From positions 1 to 12,983 of the forward strand of contig JAEWMT010000102.1 of assembly GCA_023393095.1 (NCBI GenBank): a stretch of 12,983 nucleotides of DNA, given 5' to 3'. The DNA is from Bacillota bacterium. GTDB lineage: Bacteria > Bacillota > Clostridia > Lachnospirales > Lachnospiraceae. Positions 5,727-12,740 of this stretch are shown one piece after another (position 1 is the first letter of the stretch; the number at the start of each line of letters is the position of its first letter). Both the position numbers and the translations under genes were made by a program. The notes under the pieces are model-generated. The model was not told the DNA's origin and did not search any database. It saw only the letters and a list, made by a program, of their open reading frames with translations.

Positions 5727-7632
5727 TGAGAAGACTCGAAGTGATATCAATAAAATGCCGAAGAAGAAATTGAATAAGGACAGCATGAAAGTACTAAGTC
5801 GTCTTTTGCTATATATTTTAAAATCAAATAAGTTAAAATGTATTGGTGTCGTTATTTTTATAATTATAAGTTCATTAGCCAATGTGGCTGGCACTATTTT
5901 TATAAAGAATGTAATTGATGATTATATCGTTCCCTATTTAAACCAAGATCTGATAAATTACAAGCCATTACTGGATGCAATTGTTGTTATGGCTATCATC
6001 TATCTTATGGGCGTATTTGCCACCTTTATGTATAATCGAATTATGATTTATATCACTCAAGGCACACTGAAAAGTATTCGAGATGATATGTTCGCCCATA
6101 TGGAAAAGTTACCAATCAAGTTTTTTGATACCAAACCGCATGGGGAAATCATGAGTTTGTATACGAATGATGTGGATACATTACGACAAATGATATCTCA
6201 AAGTATTCCGCAGCTACTATCCTCTGTAATTACGATTGCAACGGTATTGGTGTCTATGATTGTATTAAATATCCCTCTTACTCTAATTGCCCTTCTTATG
6301 GTCGTTGTAATGTTTCGTATTGCGAAAAAGATCGGTGGTATGAGCGCGATTAACTTTAGAAAGCAGCAAAAATCCATTGGTACTTTAAACGGATATATTG
6401 AAGAAATGATGGAGGGTCAGAAAGTAGTTAAAGTTTTCTGTTATGAAGAGGAAGCGAAAGAGCAGTTTAATCGTTTAAATGAAGAATTATTTGAAAGCGC
6501 TAATAATGCAAATAAATATGCCAATATAATAATGCCCATTATGGGTAATATCGGATATATCAACTATGTTCTTACTGCAACAATAGGTGCTGCATTAGCA
6601 ATCTATGGTATTAATGGATTTACCATCGGTGGTCTGGCAGCTTTCTTACAATTAACAAGAATGTTTAATCAACCGGTAACACAGATATCCCAGCAATTTA
6701 ATTCAATTGTTATGGCACTTGCGGGTGCAGAACGAGTATTTCAATTATTGGATGTCCAGCCCGAATTAGACGAAGGCTATGTAAAATTAGTGAATGCCAA
6801 GGAAGATGATAAAAGCAATCTGATAGAAGTGAAGGAAAGAACCGGAATCTGGGCATGGAAACATCCTCATACGGATGGAACGATAAGCTACACTAAATTA
6901 CTCGGTGATGTGGTATTTGATAAAGTTGATTTTGGTTATAACGATAAGAAAATCGTACTTCATGACATTGAGTTATATGCAAGACCCGGTGAAAAAGTTG
7001 CATTTGTCGGCGCGACCGGAGCCGGTAAAACGACTATAACAAATTTAATTAATCGTTTCTACGATATTCAGGATGGTAAAATACGATACGATGGCATTAA
7101 TATCAATAAGATTAAGAAGGATGATTTAAGAAGAAGTTTAGGTATCGTTCTTCAGGATACTCATTTATTCACCGGTACGGTAGCAGATAATATCCGTTAC
7201 GGAAAGCTGGATGCCACAGATGATGAAGTTTTTGCAGCGGCAAAACTTGCAAATGCAGATCAATTTATCAAGCATTTACCCCAAGGCTATAATACTATGC
7301 TAACCGGAGATGGCGCTAACCTATCTCAGGGACAGCGACAATTACTTTCCATTGCCAGAGCGGCTATCGCTGATCCTCCGGTATTGATACTTGATGAAGC
7401 TACCTCAAGTATTGATACCAGAACAGAGGTGTTAGTTCAGGAGGGAATGGATAAGCTCATGGAGGGAAGAACCGTATTTGTAATCGCTCACCGCCTATCA
7501 ACCATTCAAAATTCTGATGTCATTATGGTATTGGAACAGGGTAGAATTATTGAGCGCGGTAATCATGAGGCTCTGGTTAAGCAAAAAGGTAGATACTATC
7601 AGCTATACACAGGTGGGCTTGAGTTAGAATAA
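5719..7632 (+). CDS. Heterodimeric ABC exporter subunit, catalytically competent
   Basis: A 637-residue partner half-transporter, resembling YheH/BmrD/LmrD. A basic N-terminal extension (about 40 residues) precedes the membrane domain. The ATPase domain has canonical Walker A GATGAGKTT (431-439), Walker B VLILDE with Glu560, and switch His591. Its signature is LSQGQ (535-539) instead of LSGGQ, so the variant signature faces the degenerate site of the partner. A linker between the domains (about 352-395) carries ERTGIWAWKHPHTDG, an insertion typical of this subfamily. The start ATG lies inside the last codons of the upstream gene, with AAGGAG at 5701-5706 a little far (12 bases) and AGGAAG adjacent. 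The pair should form one efflux pump in the cytoplasmic membrane. Confidence 0.93.
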   Translation: MNSEKTRSDINKMPKKKLNKDSMKVLSRLLLYILKSNKLKCIGVVIFIIISSLANVAGTIFIKNVIDDYIVPYLNQDLINYKPLLDAIVVMAIIYLMGVFATFMYNRIMIYITQGTLKSIRDDMFAHMEKLPIKFFDTKPHGEIMSLYTNDVDTLRQMISQSIPQLLSSVITIATVLVSMIVLNIPLTLIALLMVVVMFRIAKKIGGMSAINFRKQQKSIGTLNGYIEEMMEGQKVVKVFCYEEEAKEQFNRLNEELFESANNANKYANIIMPIMGNIGYINYVLTATIGAALAIYGINGFTIGGLAAFLQLTRMFNQPVTQISQQFNSIVMALAGAERVFQLLDVQPELDEGYVKLVNAKEDDKSNLIEVKERTGIWAWKHPHTDGTISYTKLLGDVVFDKVDFGYNDKKIVLHDIELYARPGEKVAFVGATGAGKTTITNLINRFYDIQDGKIRYDGININKIKKDDLRRSLGIVLQDTHLFTGTVADNIRYGKLDATDDEVFAAAKLANADQFIKHLPQGYNTMLTGDGANLSQGQRQLLSIARAAIADPPVLILDEATSSIDTRTEVLVQEGMDKLMEGRTVFVIAHRLSTIQNSDVIMVLEQGRIIERGNHEALVKQKGRYYQLYTGGLELE

Positions 7633-7652
7633 TAAGAGTAAAGGGGAACTCT

Positions 7653-8489
7653 ATGATAACAAAAGAGAATATTCGTACCTTTAATGAATTAAATCGTATT
7701 TTGATTAAAGAAGAGGGTTTCATCTATCTTCTTCCGCATCCAGCCTTGATAAATTGGATTTCTAATTATACAATTACTTTTCCGAGCGATAGCATGATTT
7801 CCAACAAATATACCGTCATTCCTCATGGCAGCGCTACGTTGGTTTTTTCCTATGATGGAAACCGAATTTTTAGTAATTTGTTTGGCCCAGCTACCAAACT
7901 TACTTGTGTCGGCAACGATGCTAACCGCTTTCAACTGTTGTTTATTGTGGAGTTTCAGCCAGCAGGGTACTATGCTTTCAGCAAAATACCTCAAAAAGAG
8001 CTAACAGACTGTGTTATACCTTTCGAAACAGTACATCCCACAATGAACAGACTGATGGCACAACAATTGGAAAAAGCGTTAGATGTCCATAGTCTTATTA
8101 CAGAAATGGATAGATTGATTATGGCACATCTGCTAACCTCTCCGTATCGAGATGAATTTTCTTTGGCAAATAAGATGGTTGTAAACAGTGGAGGACAAAT
8201 CTCGGTGAAAGACCTCTCTCAAAATATATTTTATAGTGAACGGCATTTAGGCCGCCTCTTTGGAGAATACATGGGTATGAATATCAAATCCTTTTCACGT
8301 CTTGTACGTGTGAATAAAGCCATTCGGTGTTTGCAAGACCCACATAACAGCATTACGCAAGCTTATCTGCAAACTGGCTTTTATGATACACCTCATTTTA
8401 TCCATGATTTTAAGTCGATATGCCAAATCACACCGCAGGAATACCGAGATAATATGTCCGATTTTTACAGTGAGATTGCGAAATTCTAA
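7653..8489 (+). CDS. AraC-family transcriptional regulator
   Basis: A 278-residue regulator. The N-terminal part (about 20-135) looks like the beta-rich sensing domain found in DUF6597-type AraC proteins (PHPALINWISNYT, then VIPHGSATLVFSY). The C-terminal part has the two AraC helix-turn-helix motifs, the first about 186-207 (VKDLSQNIFYSERHLGRLF), the second about 234-258 (ITQAYLQTGFYDTPHFIHDFK), ending in the usual PQEYRD. AAGGGG at 7641-7646 precedes ATG 7653. It starts 20 bases after the exporter gene and is followed 36 bases later by the VOC gene, so it is probably co-transcribed with both. A second regulator inside a MarR-controlled operon could act on the VOC gene or on distant targets. 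Its ligand is unknown. Confidence 0.9.
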   Translation: MITKENIRTFNELNRILIKEEGFIYLLPHPALINWISNYTITFPSDSMISNKYTVIPHGSATLVFSYDGNRIFSNLFGPATKLTCVGNDANRFQLLFIVEFQPAGYYAFSKIPQKELTDCVIPFETVHPTMNRLMAQQLEKALDVHSLITEMDRLIMAHLLTSPYRDEFSLANKMVVNSGGQISVKDLSQNIFYSERHLGRLFGEYMGMNIKSFSRLVRVNKAIRCLQDPHNSITQAYLQTGFYDTPHFIHDFKSICQITPQEYRDNMSDFYSEIAKF

Positions 8490-8525
8490 GGTATAATAAA
8501 GAAAAACCGAACAGGAGTGAAGAAA

Positions 8526-8981
8526 ATGCAATATCAAGGGACTTTAATTGCTGTATCCGATATGGAAAAGGCAAAACATTTTTATGAAAACGTGATGGAA
8601 CAAAAGATTTTGATGGATTTAGGTGTGCATGTATCTTTTGAAAGAGGATTAGCCCTGCAATCCAACTATCCTGAGCTTGTTGGCCAAGACCTTCAAATGC
8701 AAGCACGTCCTAACAACTTCCAGCTTTATTTTGAAGTGGAAGACTTAAATTTTTGGCAAGATAGAATTAAGGGCACAGAGGGTATAGAGTTTATTCACGA
8801 AGCTAAGGAATATCCGTGGGGTCAACGCGTAATGCGGTTTTACGATTATGACGGTTATATTGTCGAAGTATCGGAAAGCATGGAGAGTGTCGCAAAGCGT
8901 TTTCTGGCACAGGGTCTCAGTGTTGAGGAAACTGCCCAGCGGACAATGTTTCCAGTGGAGTTTGTGAAAAGCATTTTATAA
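8526..8981 (+). CDS. VOC-family (glyoxalase/bleomycin resistance fold) protein
   Basis: A 151-residue protein with paired beta-alpha-beta-beta-beta modules: first module MQYQGTLIAVSDMEKAKHFYENVM, second QLYFEVEDLNFWQDRI to FYDYDGYIVEVSES. The family includes glyoxalases, fosfomycin-modifying enzymes and bleomycin-sequestering proteins. The Glu in YIVEV could be a metal ligand, but the His usual in the first strand is not obvious, so metal-dependent catalysis is doubtful. The C-terminal 30 residues form a separate helical tail (AKRFLAQGLSVEETAQRTMFPVEFVKSIL). A GTG at 8517 is in frame, but it overlaps the ribosome site AGGAG (8513-8517); ATG 8526, with 8-base spacing, is the sensible start. 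As the last gene of the exporter operon, it may bind or modify the same toxic compound. That is inference. Confidence 0.87.
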   Translation: MQYQGTLIAVSDMEKAKHFYENVMEQKILMDLGVHVSFERGLALQSNYPELVGQDLQMQARPNNFQLYFEVEDLNFWQDRIKGTEGIEFIHEAKEYPWGQRVMRFYDYDGYIVEVSESMESVAKRFLAQGLSVEETAQRTMFPVEFVKSIL

Positions 8982-9086
8982 CGAATCCGGATGAATTATG
9001 AGCACATAGAATGAATAGGATCGGTCAAAGGGAAAAATCGATTCACATATTTATTATCTAACTTATAATGAGCAACTATCAACTAT

Positions 9087-9124
9087 AAAATAAGACAAGA
9101 CAATTAGCGCCTTGTCTTATTTTT
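9087..9124. terminator. Terminator of the exporter operon (likely bidirectional)
   Basis: AAAATAAGACAAG (9087-9099) pairs perfectly with CTTGTCTTATTTT (9111-9123) over an 11-base loop. A-run and T-run flank the GC-containing core on both sides, so it could work in either direction. It lies about 105 bases after the VOC stop; nothing else is recognisable in 8982-9086. Confidence 0.85.
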
Positions 9125-9295
9125 GTGTACAACACAATTTATTTGGAAAGAAGCAATTAAAACTGCTATGGAATTATTATGCAATTTAAAGTATTATTTA
9201 TATAAAAATGATTTGCAATAGGTGACGTCTTCAAACATGGGGTTTTACAGTAATGCATGACAAATCATGAAAGTAAAGAGAAAGGGGTTATGATA

Positions 9296-9550
9296 ATGAT
9301 GGATACAGGAAATGAATTGCTTCAGAATCTATATAAATTACATACAACAGAATTAGGAGTTGTACGAATTAGAAAAAATCTATCTTTGGATACAGATAAT
9401 GTTGTTGATTGGTGCAAGTCTAAGATAGAGTCTCGTAATGCTTCCATTACTAAGGAGGGTAAAAATTGGTACGTATATATTGACGGTTGTATTATCACAG
9501 TTAATTCCTATAGCTATACAATCATTACGGCTCATAAGGAGAAGATATGA
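9296..9550 (+). CDS. DUF3781 domain protein
   Basis: An 84-residue protein matching the DUF3781 pattern: LLQNLYKLHTTELGVVRIRKNLSL, then VVDWCKSKI, then NWYVYIDGCIITVNSYSYTIITAHK. The family's function is unknown; members occur in clostridia and related Firmicutes, often near genes for small regulatory or ligand-binding proteins. The frame is open from ATG 9257, but AAAGGGG at 9281-9287 points to one of the ATGs at 9296 or 9299. I use 9296 (8-base spacing). The next start codon overlaps the stop (ATGA at 9547-9550), so a second coupled gene was intended, but it is truncated. No strong promoter is visible in 9125-9290. Confidence 0.82.
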   Translation: MMDTGNELLQNLYKLHTTELGVVRIRKNLSLDTDNVVDWCKSKIESRNASITKEGKNWYVYIDGCIITVNSYSYTIITAHKEKI

Positions 9551-9651
9551 AGTATCAAATACTAGAATTAGAGGCATTTTCTGTTGTTGGAAAAGAAGTG
9601 GAGCTGATTAATTTTCTTACGCAAATTAGATGCAAATCAGGCGCTTTTTAG
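9547..9651 (+). pseudogene. Truncated remnant, possibly GyrI-like effector-binding domain
   Basis: A 34-codon frame, start-stop coupled (ATGA) to the DUF3781 gene. The N-terminal residues MKYQILELEAFSVVGKEVEL resemble the first strand and loop of GyrI-like/AraC effector-binding domains, which are about 150 residues long. After about 27 residues the resemblance ends, and a TAG stop follows. I find no clear continuation of the domain in any frame downstream, so most of the gene seems deleted and not merely frameshifted. It could also be a genuine tiny protein. The family call rests on about 20 residues and is tentative. Confidence 0.45.
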
Positions 9652-9710
9652 TTCGGTAGTTAGTTGGTACTATTGCCTATGGTTTGGACTCTCTGATTGT
9701 GAAAGATACA

Positions 9711-9732
9711 CAAATTTACTCGAGTAAAATTG
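9711..9732. promoter_or_regulatory. LacI-family operator 1
   Basis: The core TTTACTCGAGTAAA (9715-9728) is a perfect 14-bp palindrome with a central CG, the shape typical of LacI/GalR-family operators. Pairing continues outward to 9711/9732 with one mismatch. It lies about 19 bases upstream of the -35. It shares TTTACYCGRGTAAA with operator 2. Confidence 0.75.
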
Positions 9733-9746
9733 TGCATAGTTTAAAG

Positions 9747-9775
9747 TTGACAAATGTTATATAATTTGATATAGT
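9747..9775 (+). promoter_or_regulatory. Promoter in the lacI-type upstream region
   Basis: A perfect TTGACA (9747-9752), a 17-bp spacer and TATAGT (9770-9775). The predicted start is near 9782. A strong terminator lies only about 40 bases further on, so the main product may be a short RNA unless readthrough is allowed. Confidence 0.8.
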
Positions 9776-9781
9776 TTAATT

Positions 9782-9868
9782 AGAAAATATGTACAAGAAA
9801 AACTTAATAGTTAAAGAATAATCGGATATAAAGACTGTTTTTATAGTCTATCCGATTATATTTTTTTT
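9782..9868 (+). ncRNA. Putative short leader RNA of the lacI-type gene
   Basis: Bounded by the predicted start of the 9747-9775 promoter and the T-run of the terminator, this would be an RNA of about 87 nt. It includes a small frame at 9789-9821 (MYKKNLIVKE) whose stop codon falls at the first bases of the terminator stem, the geometry expected of a translated attenuator. That frame has no good ribosome site, and I see no antiterminator partner for the stem. Whether it is an attenuated leader or an independent small RNA is undecided. Confidence 0.4.
9818..9868 (+). terminator. Intrinsic terminator between promoter and lacI-type gene
   Basis: ATAATCGGAT (9818-9827) pairs with ATCCGATTAT (9850-9859). 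After a small bulge, AGACT (9832-9836) pairs with AGTCT (9845-9849) around an 8-base loop. T residues fill 9861-9868. It is strong and close to the promoter at 9747, and would also stop any transcript coming from the DUF3781 gene. Confidence 0.85.
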
Positions 9869-9873
9869 ACAAA

Positions 9874-9893
9874 TAATTTACCCGGGTAAATTA
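9874..9893. promoter_or_regulatory. LacI-family operator 2
   Basis: TAATTTACCCGGGTAAATTA is a perfect 20-bp palindrome with a central CG, just after the terminator and 27 bases before the lacI-type start codon. The core TTTACCCGGGTAAA matches operator 1 except at the two symmetric positions beside the centre. The centres are 162 bp apart, so one repressor could bridge them or block elongation. A weak promoter (TTTACA 9866-9871 with TAAATT 9887-9892) may overlap it. Confidence 0.8.
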
Positions 9894-9920
9894 AAGGGGA
9901 ATAAGGGGAGAGGATGAACA

Positions 9921-10934
9921 ATGAAGATAACAAGAAATGATGTAGCGGAAAGAGCAGGGGTCTCTAATGCAACAGTGTCTTATGTTTTGAACGGTACTGG
10001 CAAGATCAAGGAAGAGACTGCACAGAGAGTTTGGAAGGCGGTCAAAGAACTGGACTATCATCCGGATATGATTGCCCGTAGCATGTCAACAAAGGAGACT
10101 ATGCAGCTCGGTATCGTGTTGGAGGATGTTTCAAACCCGTTTTTTGGGGAAATTGTCAATGGATTTGAGAGTGCTGCAAATGAAAAGAATTATTTTGTAA
10201 ATATTTGCACTGGTTTTAACAAGCTGGATGAGTATTTTGATAATTTTATGACCAGAAGAATTGATGGCATTTTTATAACTGCGTTGCCTCATAAGTTTTC
10301 AAATGAAAAATTGTTTAAATTGTCGGACTATGGAATCAAAGTGGTTAACAGTGGTAATGTGAATATTGATTTTCGCAGGATTGCTTCTATAGAAAATGAC
10401 CATGTTGAAGCTATGAGAGAGGCTATTGAGTATCTGTATAAGTTGGGACATAGAAACATTGCATATTTAAGTGGATTGGGAAAGGAAATGTCCTACGATT
10501 TGCGTTATATCGGGTATGAAAAGATTGTAGAAGAGTTAAAGCTTCCTTGTGGTCTTGATTTATTAATTGAAGGGGAATATCCATATGCGACAGGTGTGGC
10601 AGAAGGATATGAGGATGCAAAGAAACTGATATCGCTAGGTAAAAAGTTTACTGCGGTTATCTGCACCAACGATATGATGGCGTTAGGAGCGATGAAAGCA
10701 TTTCAGGAAAGTGGATTGAGAATACCTCAGGATGTTTCAGTCATGGGATTTGATGGTATAGATCTTGCTCAATACTGGCAGCCGTCATTGACGACGATGA
10801 CTATGGACAAGAAGGAGTTTGGCAAGAAGGCATTTGAGCTTTTATATGCAAGTATTCGAGAAGGAACAGTTGGTTACTATAAAAATAAATTAAAATTGGT
10901 TGAGCGTGGATCCACAGGGATCTGTCCGAATTAA
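9921..10934 (+). CDS. LacI-family transcriptional regulator
   Basis: A 337-residue repressor of standard length. Its N-terminal helix-turn-helix (about 4-23, TRNDVAERAGVSNATVSYVLN) is followed by the hinge YHPDMIARSMST (46-57). Met55 sits where most members have the leucine that inserts into the operator's central CpG step. The periplasmic-binding-like sensor domain spans about 60-330, with familiar landmarks SNPFFGEIVNGFE, GHRNIAYLSG, AVICTNDMMALGAMKAF and VMGFDGIDLAQYWQPSLTTM. Sensor domains of this type bind sugars or sugar phosphates. AGGGGAG at 9904-9910 precedes ATG. Operator-like palindromes upstream suggest autoregulation. The gene is 104 bases ahead of a sugar-binding protein gene in the same direction, so it probably controls that transporter. 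Confidence 0.93.
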   Translation: MKITRNDVAERAGVSNATVSYVLNGTGKIKEETAQRVWKAVKELDYHPDMIARSMSTKETMQLGIVLEDVSNPFFGEIVNGFESAANEKNYFVNICTGFNKLDEYFDNFMTRRIDGIFITALPHKFSNEKLFKLSDYGIKVVNSGNVNIDFRRIASIENDHVEAMREAIEYLYKLGHRNIAYLSGLGKEMSYDLRYIGYEKIVEELKLPCGLDLLIEGEYPYATGVAEGYEDAKKLISLGKKFTAVICTNDMMALGAMKAFQESGLRIPQDVSVMGFDGIDLAQYWQPSLTTMTMDKKEFGKKAFELLYASIREGTVGYYKNKLKLVERGSTGICPN

Positions 10935-11038
10935 AGTAAAACCAATAAGAAAACCGGAGATATTAACCATAGCGTATTTTACTTCAGTACAGCCGTGGTA
11001 AATATATTAAAAGCAATAACAGAAGGAGGAAAAGATTA
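10935..11038 (+). other. Gap between lacI-type gene and binding-protein gene
   Basis: I see no terminator, no full TTTACYCGRGTAAA operator and no convincing promoter here. Half-sites TTTAC (10978-10982) and GTAAA (10998-11002) are present but 15 bases apart, not 4. The ribosome site AAGGAGG lies just before the next start. The binding-protein gene may be transcribed from upstream of lacI or from a promoter I cannot recognise. Confidence 0.5.
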
Positions 11039-12667
11039 ATGAAAAAAAGTAAAAAGTTAATTTCACTACTGCTTGTGACTGTCATGACGGCATCATTAGC
11101 AGTTGGCTGCGGCCAGGGGACAAAGAAATCTGATGAGAAAAATACAACGGATGGAAAGGGAACTACTTCTGAAGAAAAGGGAAGTACTGCGGATGCAGAC
11201 TGGGATACCAGTAAAAATGATACAATTACACTTTCAGTTATCAACAATTTCTATACTGCAGGAGAGAAGAAATTAGCAGAAGAATATATGAAGCTACATC
11301 CTGAGACAAAAGTTGTTGTAGATGTTGTTTCAGATAACGATGCTTACAAGGCAAAGATGATGACATCTCTTGATGGAGACCGTAAGAATGCACCGGATAT
11401 TGTTCATGGAAATTTTGTTGGTATGGCACTGACAAATAACAGCATGGATCTTACCGTAGAAAAAGGATATATCTACGATATGACAGAAATGCTGGATGAA
11501 GAAAATCCTTACAATGGTGGAAAGGTACGCGATGCATTTCTGGAAGAAGATCTACAGCTGGTATTGAGTGAGGCTGGTGGAAGATATACTCCATGGCTTC
11601 CATTTGATAAAATTGGATTTGCGTTATTTTATAATAAAGACCTTTTGGATAAAGCAGGAATTGAGCCTCCAAAGACATGGGAGGATTTACAGGTTGCTTG
11701 TGAAAAACTGAAGAAGGCTGGATATGATGTGCCGATTTCAGCAGGACCGGAAAGCTTCCGTTTAGCCAATACAATTGCAGATGCGGTTTATCGTAGCACC
11801 ACAAGTGATATACTGACACAGCCAGGAGATGCACTTTGGGATGAGAATAAGATGGCTGCAAATAAAGATTTCAAGTTCGATGAAAGCAATACACTTTGCG
11901 ATCAGTTTACAGTGTTTAATGTAGAACGAGAAATGAAATATGCAACCGAGAATGGAATCAGCACCGATGCAAATAAGAAAATCTTTAATGAGTTCTATAA
12001 GGTTGCTAAGTACTTCCCGGACAACTGGATTGCAGCAGATAGTACACAGGCAATCGCAGATTTTGAAGGACAAGTATGTCCGATGCTGTATCAGGCAAGT
12101 TTTAATGCAGGTATGATTATGAATGATATTAAAGATCTTCCAGAAGACATGCGCTTTAATTGGGGAACCAGCCAGATTTCTCAATTTAAGAATGCACCGG
12201 AAGGATTCGGCCAGTCTTTACGTGGATATTGGGATTTTGGTAATGTTATGAGTATTATCAATTCAGATGATAAAGATCATTTGGCTCGTGTAAAAGATTT
12301 TTACAAATATTGGTATTCTGCTAAAGGTGCAAAAACCTGTTATGAAGAAACATTAAATAACGGTAACTTTGTACAAGGACCATCTATCATCAAGGGTGTA
12401 ACCTTGAGTGAGGAACTTGAGGGTCTGCTTGCCGGTTTCAAATCTGCTCCGTCAAAGGAATGGGCATGGGCAACAGGTATGCAGTGGTCAACCTCCGCAG
12501 ACACACCGAAATATTATGATTACATGAATCAATTCACAAGTGGAAAGATTTCTGTGGATAAATATCTGAAGAATATGGAGACTATATATCAAAATTATAA
12601 CAAAGAGTCAATTGACCGTGCAGGATTTGATCTAGATCCGACGACAGCTGACCAGGCCAAAGAATAA
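11039..12667 (+). CDS. Carbohydrate ABC transporter substrate-binding lipoprotein
   Basis: A 542-residue secreted lipoprotein. A basic start and hydrophobic stretch (MKKSKKLISLLLVTVMTASLAVG) lead to lipobox AVGC with Cys24 as the lipid-anchored residue. An acidic/Lys/Thr-rich linker (about 27-57) follows, then the binding fold (ITLSVINNFYTAGEKKLAEEYMKLHPETKV, and later FALFYNKDLLDKAGIEPPKTWEDL, the classic family 1 sugar-binding signature). At 542 it is longer than common members (about 400-450), with extra sequence in the second lobe. Aromatic clusters (NWGTSQ, YWDFGN, EWAWATGMQW) fit stacking against sugar rings, likely an oligosaccharide. AAGGAGG precedes ATG. It is followed by a hairpin and a permease gene. 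The exact sugar cannot be read from sequence. Confidence 0.92.
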   Translation: MKKSKKLISLLLVTVMTASLAVGCGQGTKKSDEKNTTDGKGTTSEEKGSTADADWDTSKNDTITLSVINNFYTAGEKKLAEEYMKLHPETKVVVDVVSDNDAYKAKMMTSLDGDRKNAPDIVHGNFVGMALTNNSMDLTVEKGYIYDMTEMLDEENPYNGGKVRDAFLEEDLQLVLSEAGGRYTPWLPFDKIGFALFYNKDLLDKAGIEPPKTWEDLQVACEKLKKAGYDVPISAGPESFRLANTIADAVYRSTTSDILTQPGDALWDENKMAANKDFKFDESNTLCDQFTVFNVEREMKYATENGISTDANKKIFNEFYKVAKYFPDNWIAADSTQAIADFEGQVCPMLYQASFNAGMIMNDIKDLPEDMRFNWGTSQISQFKNAPEGFGQSLRGYWDFGNVMSIINSDDKDHLARVKDFYKYWYSAKGAKTCYEETLNNGNFVQGPSIIKGVTLSEELEGLLAGFKSAPSKEWAWATGMQWSTSADTPKYYDYMNQFTSGKISVDKYLKNMETIYQNYNKESIDRAGFDLDPTTADQAKE

Positions 12668-12679
12668 TTTGAAATCAAA

Positions 12680-12721
12680 CGAGGCCATAAATGATGAACT
12701 GCCATTTATGGCCTCGCTTTT
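12680..12721 (+). terminator. Hairpin between binding protein and permease genes
   Basis: A perfect 14-bp stem, CGAGGCCATAAATG (12680-12693) with CATTTATGGCCTCG (12703-12716), a 9-base loop, then only four T residues after a C. It starts 12 bases after the stop codon and ends about 20 bases before the permease. It most likely acts as a leaky terminator or 3' end protector, giving more binding protein than permease, a common arrangement in such operons. Confidence 0.8.
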
Positions 12722-12740
12722 AATTGAAAGGTTGATAGGT

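Larger units (their letters stand above)
9652..9920 (+). other. Regulatory intergenic region upstream of lacI-type gene
   Basis: This stretch has no full-length gene. It holds two related palindromes, a strong promoter, a possible 10-codon leader frame and an intrinsic terminator, each listed separately. Order: operator 1 (9711-9732), promoter (9747-9775), leader (from about 9782), terminator (9818-9868), operator 2 (9874-9893), ribosome site AGGGGAG (9904-9910), ATG 9921. Confidence 0.8.

Noticed and set aside
8517..8525. GTG start for the VOC protein
   Set aside because: The GTG overlaps the ribosome site itself; ATG 8526 has normal spacing.
9125..9216. Short frame reading WKEAIKTAMELLCNLKYYLYKNDLQ
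   Set aside because: No start codon with a ribosome site is present and the peptide is too short to assign; it may be a remnant, but this cannot be supported.
10978..11002. Possible third LacI-type operator upstream of the binding-protein gene
   Set aside because: The half-sites TTTAC and GTAAA are present but separated by 15 bases instead of 4, so the dyad does not match the two good operators.
11451..12184. Reverse-strand open frames of 136 and 140 codons
   Set aside because: Both are mirror frames of the sugar-binding protein gene, with no ribosome site and no plausible domain.
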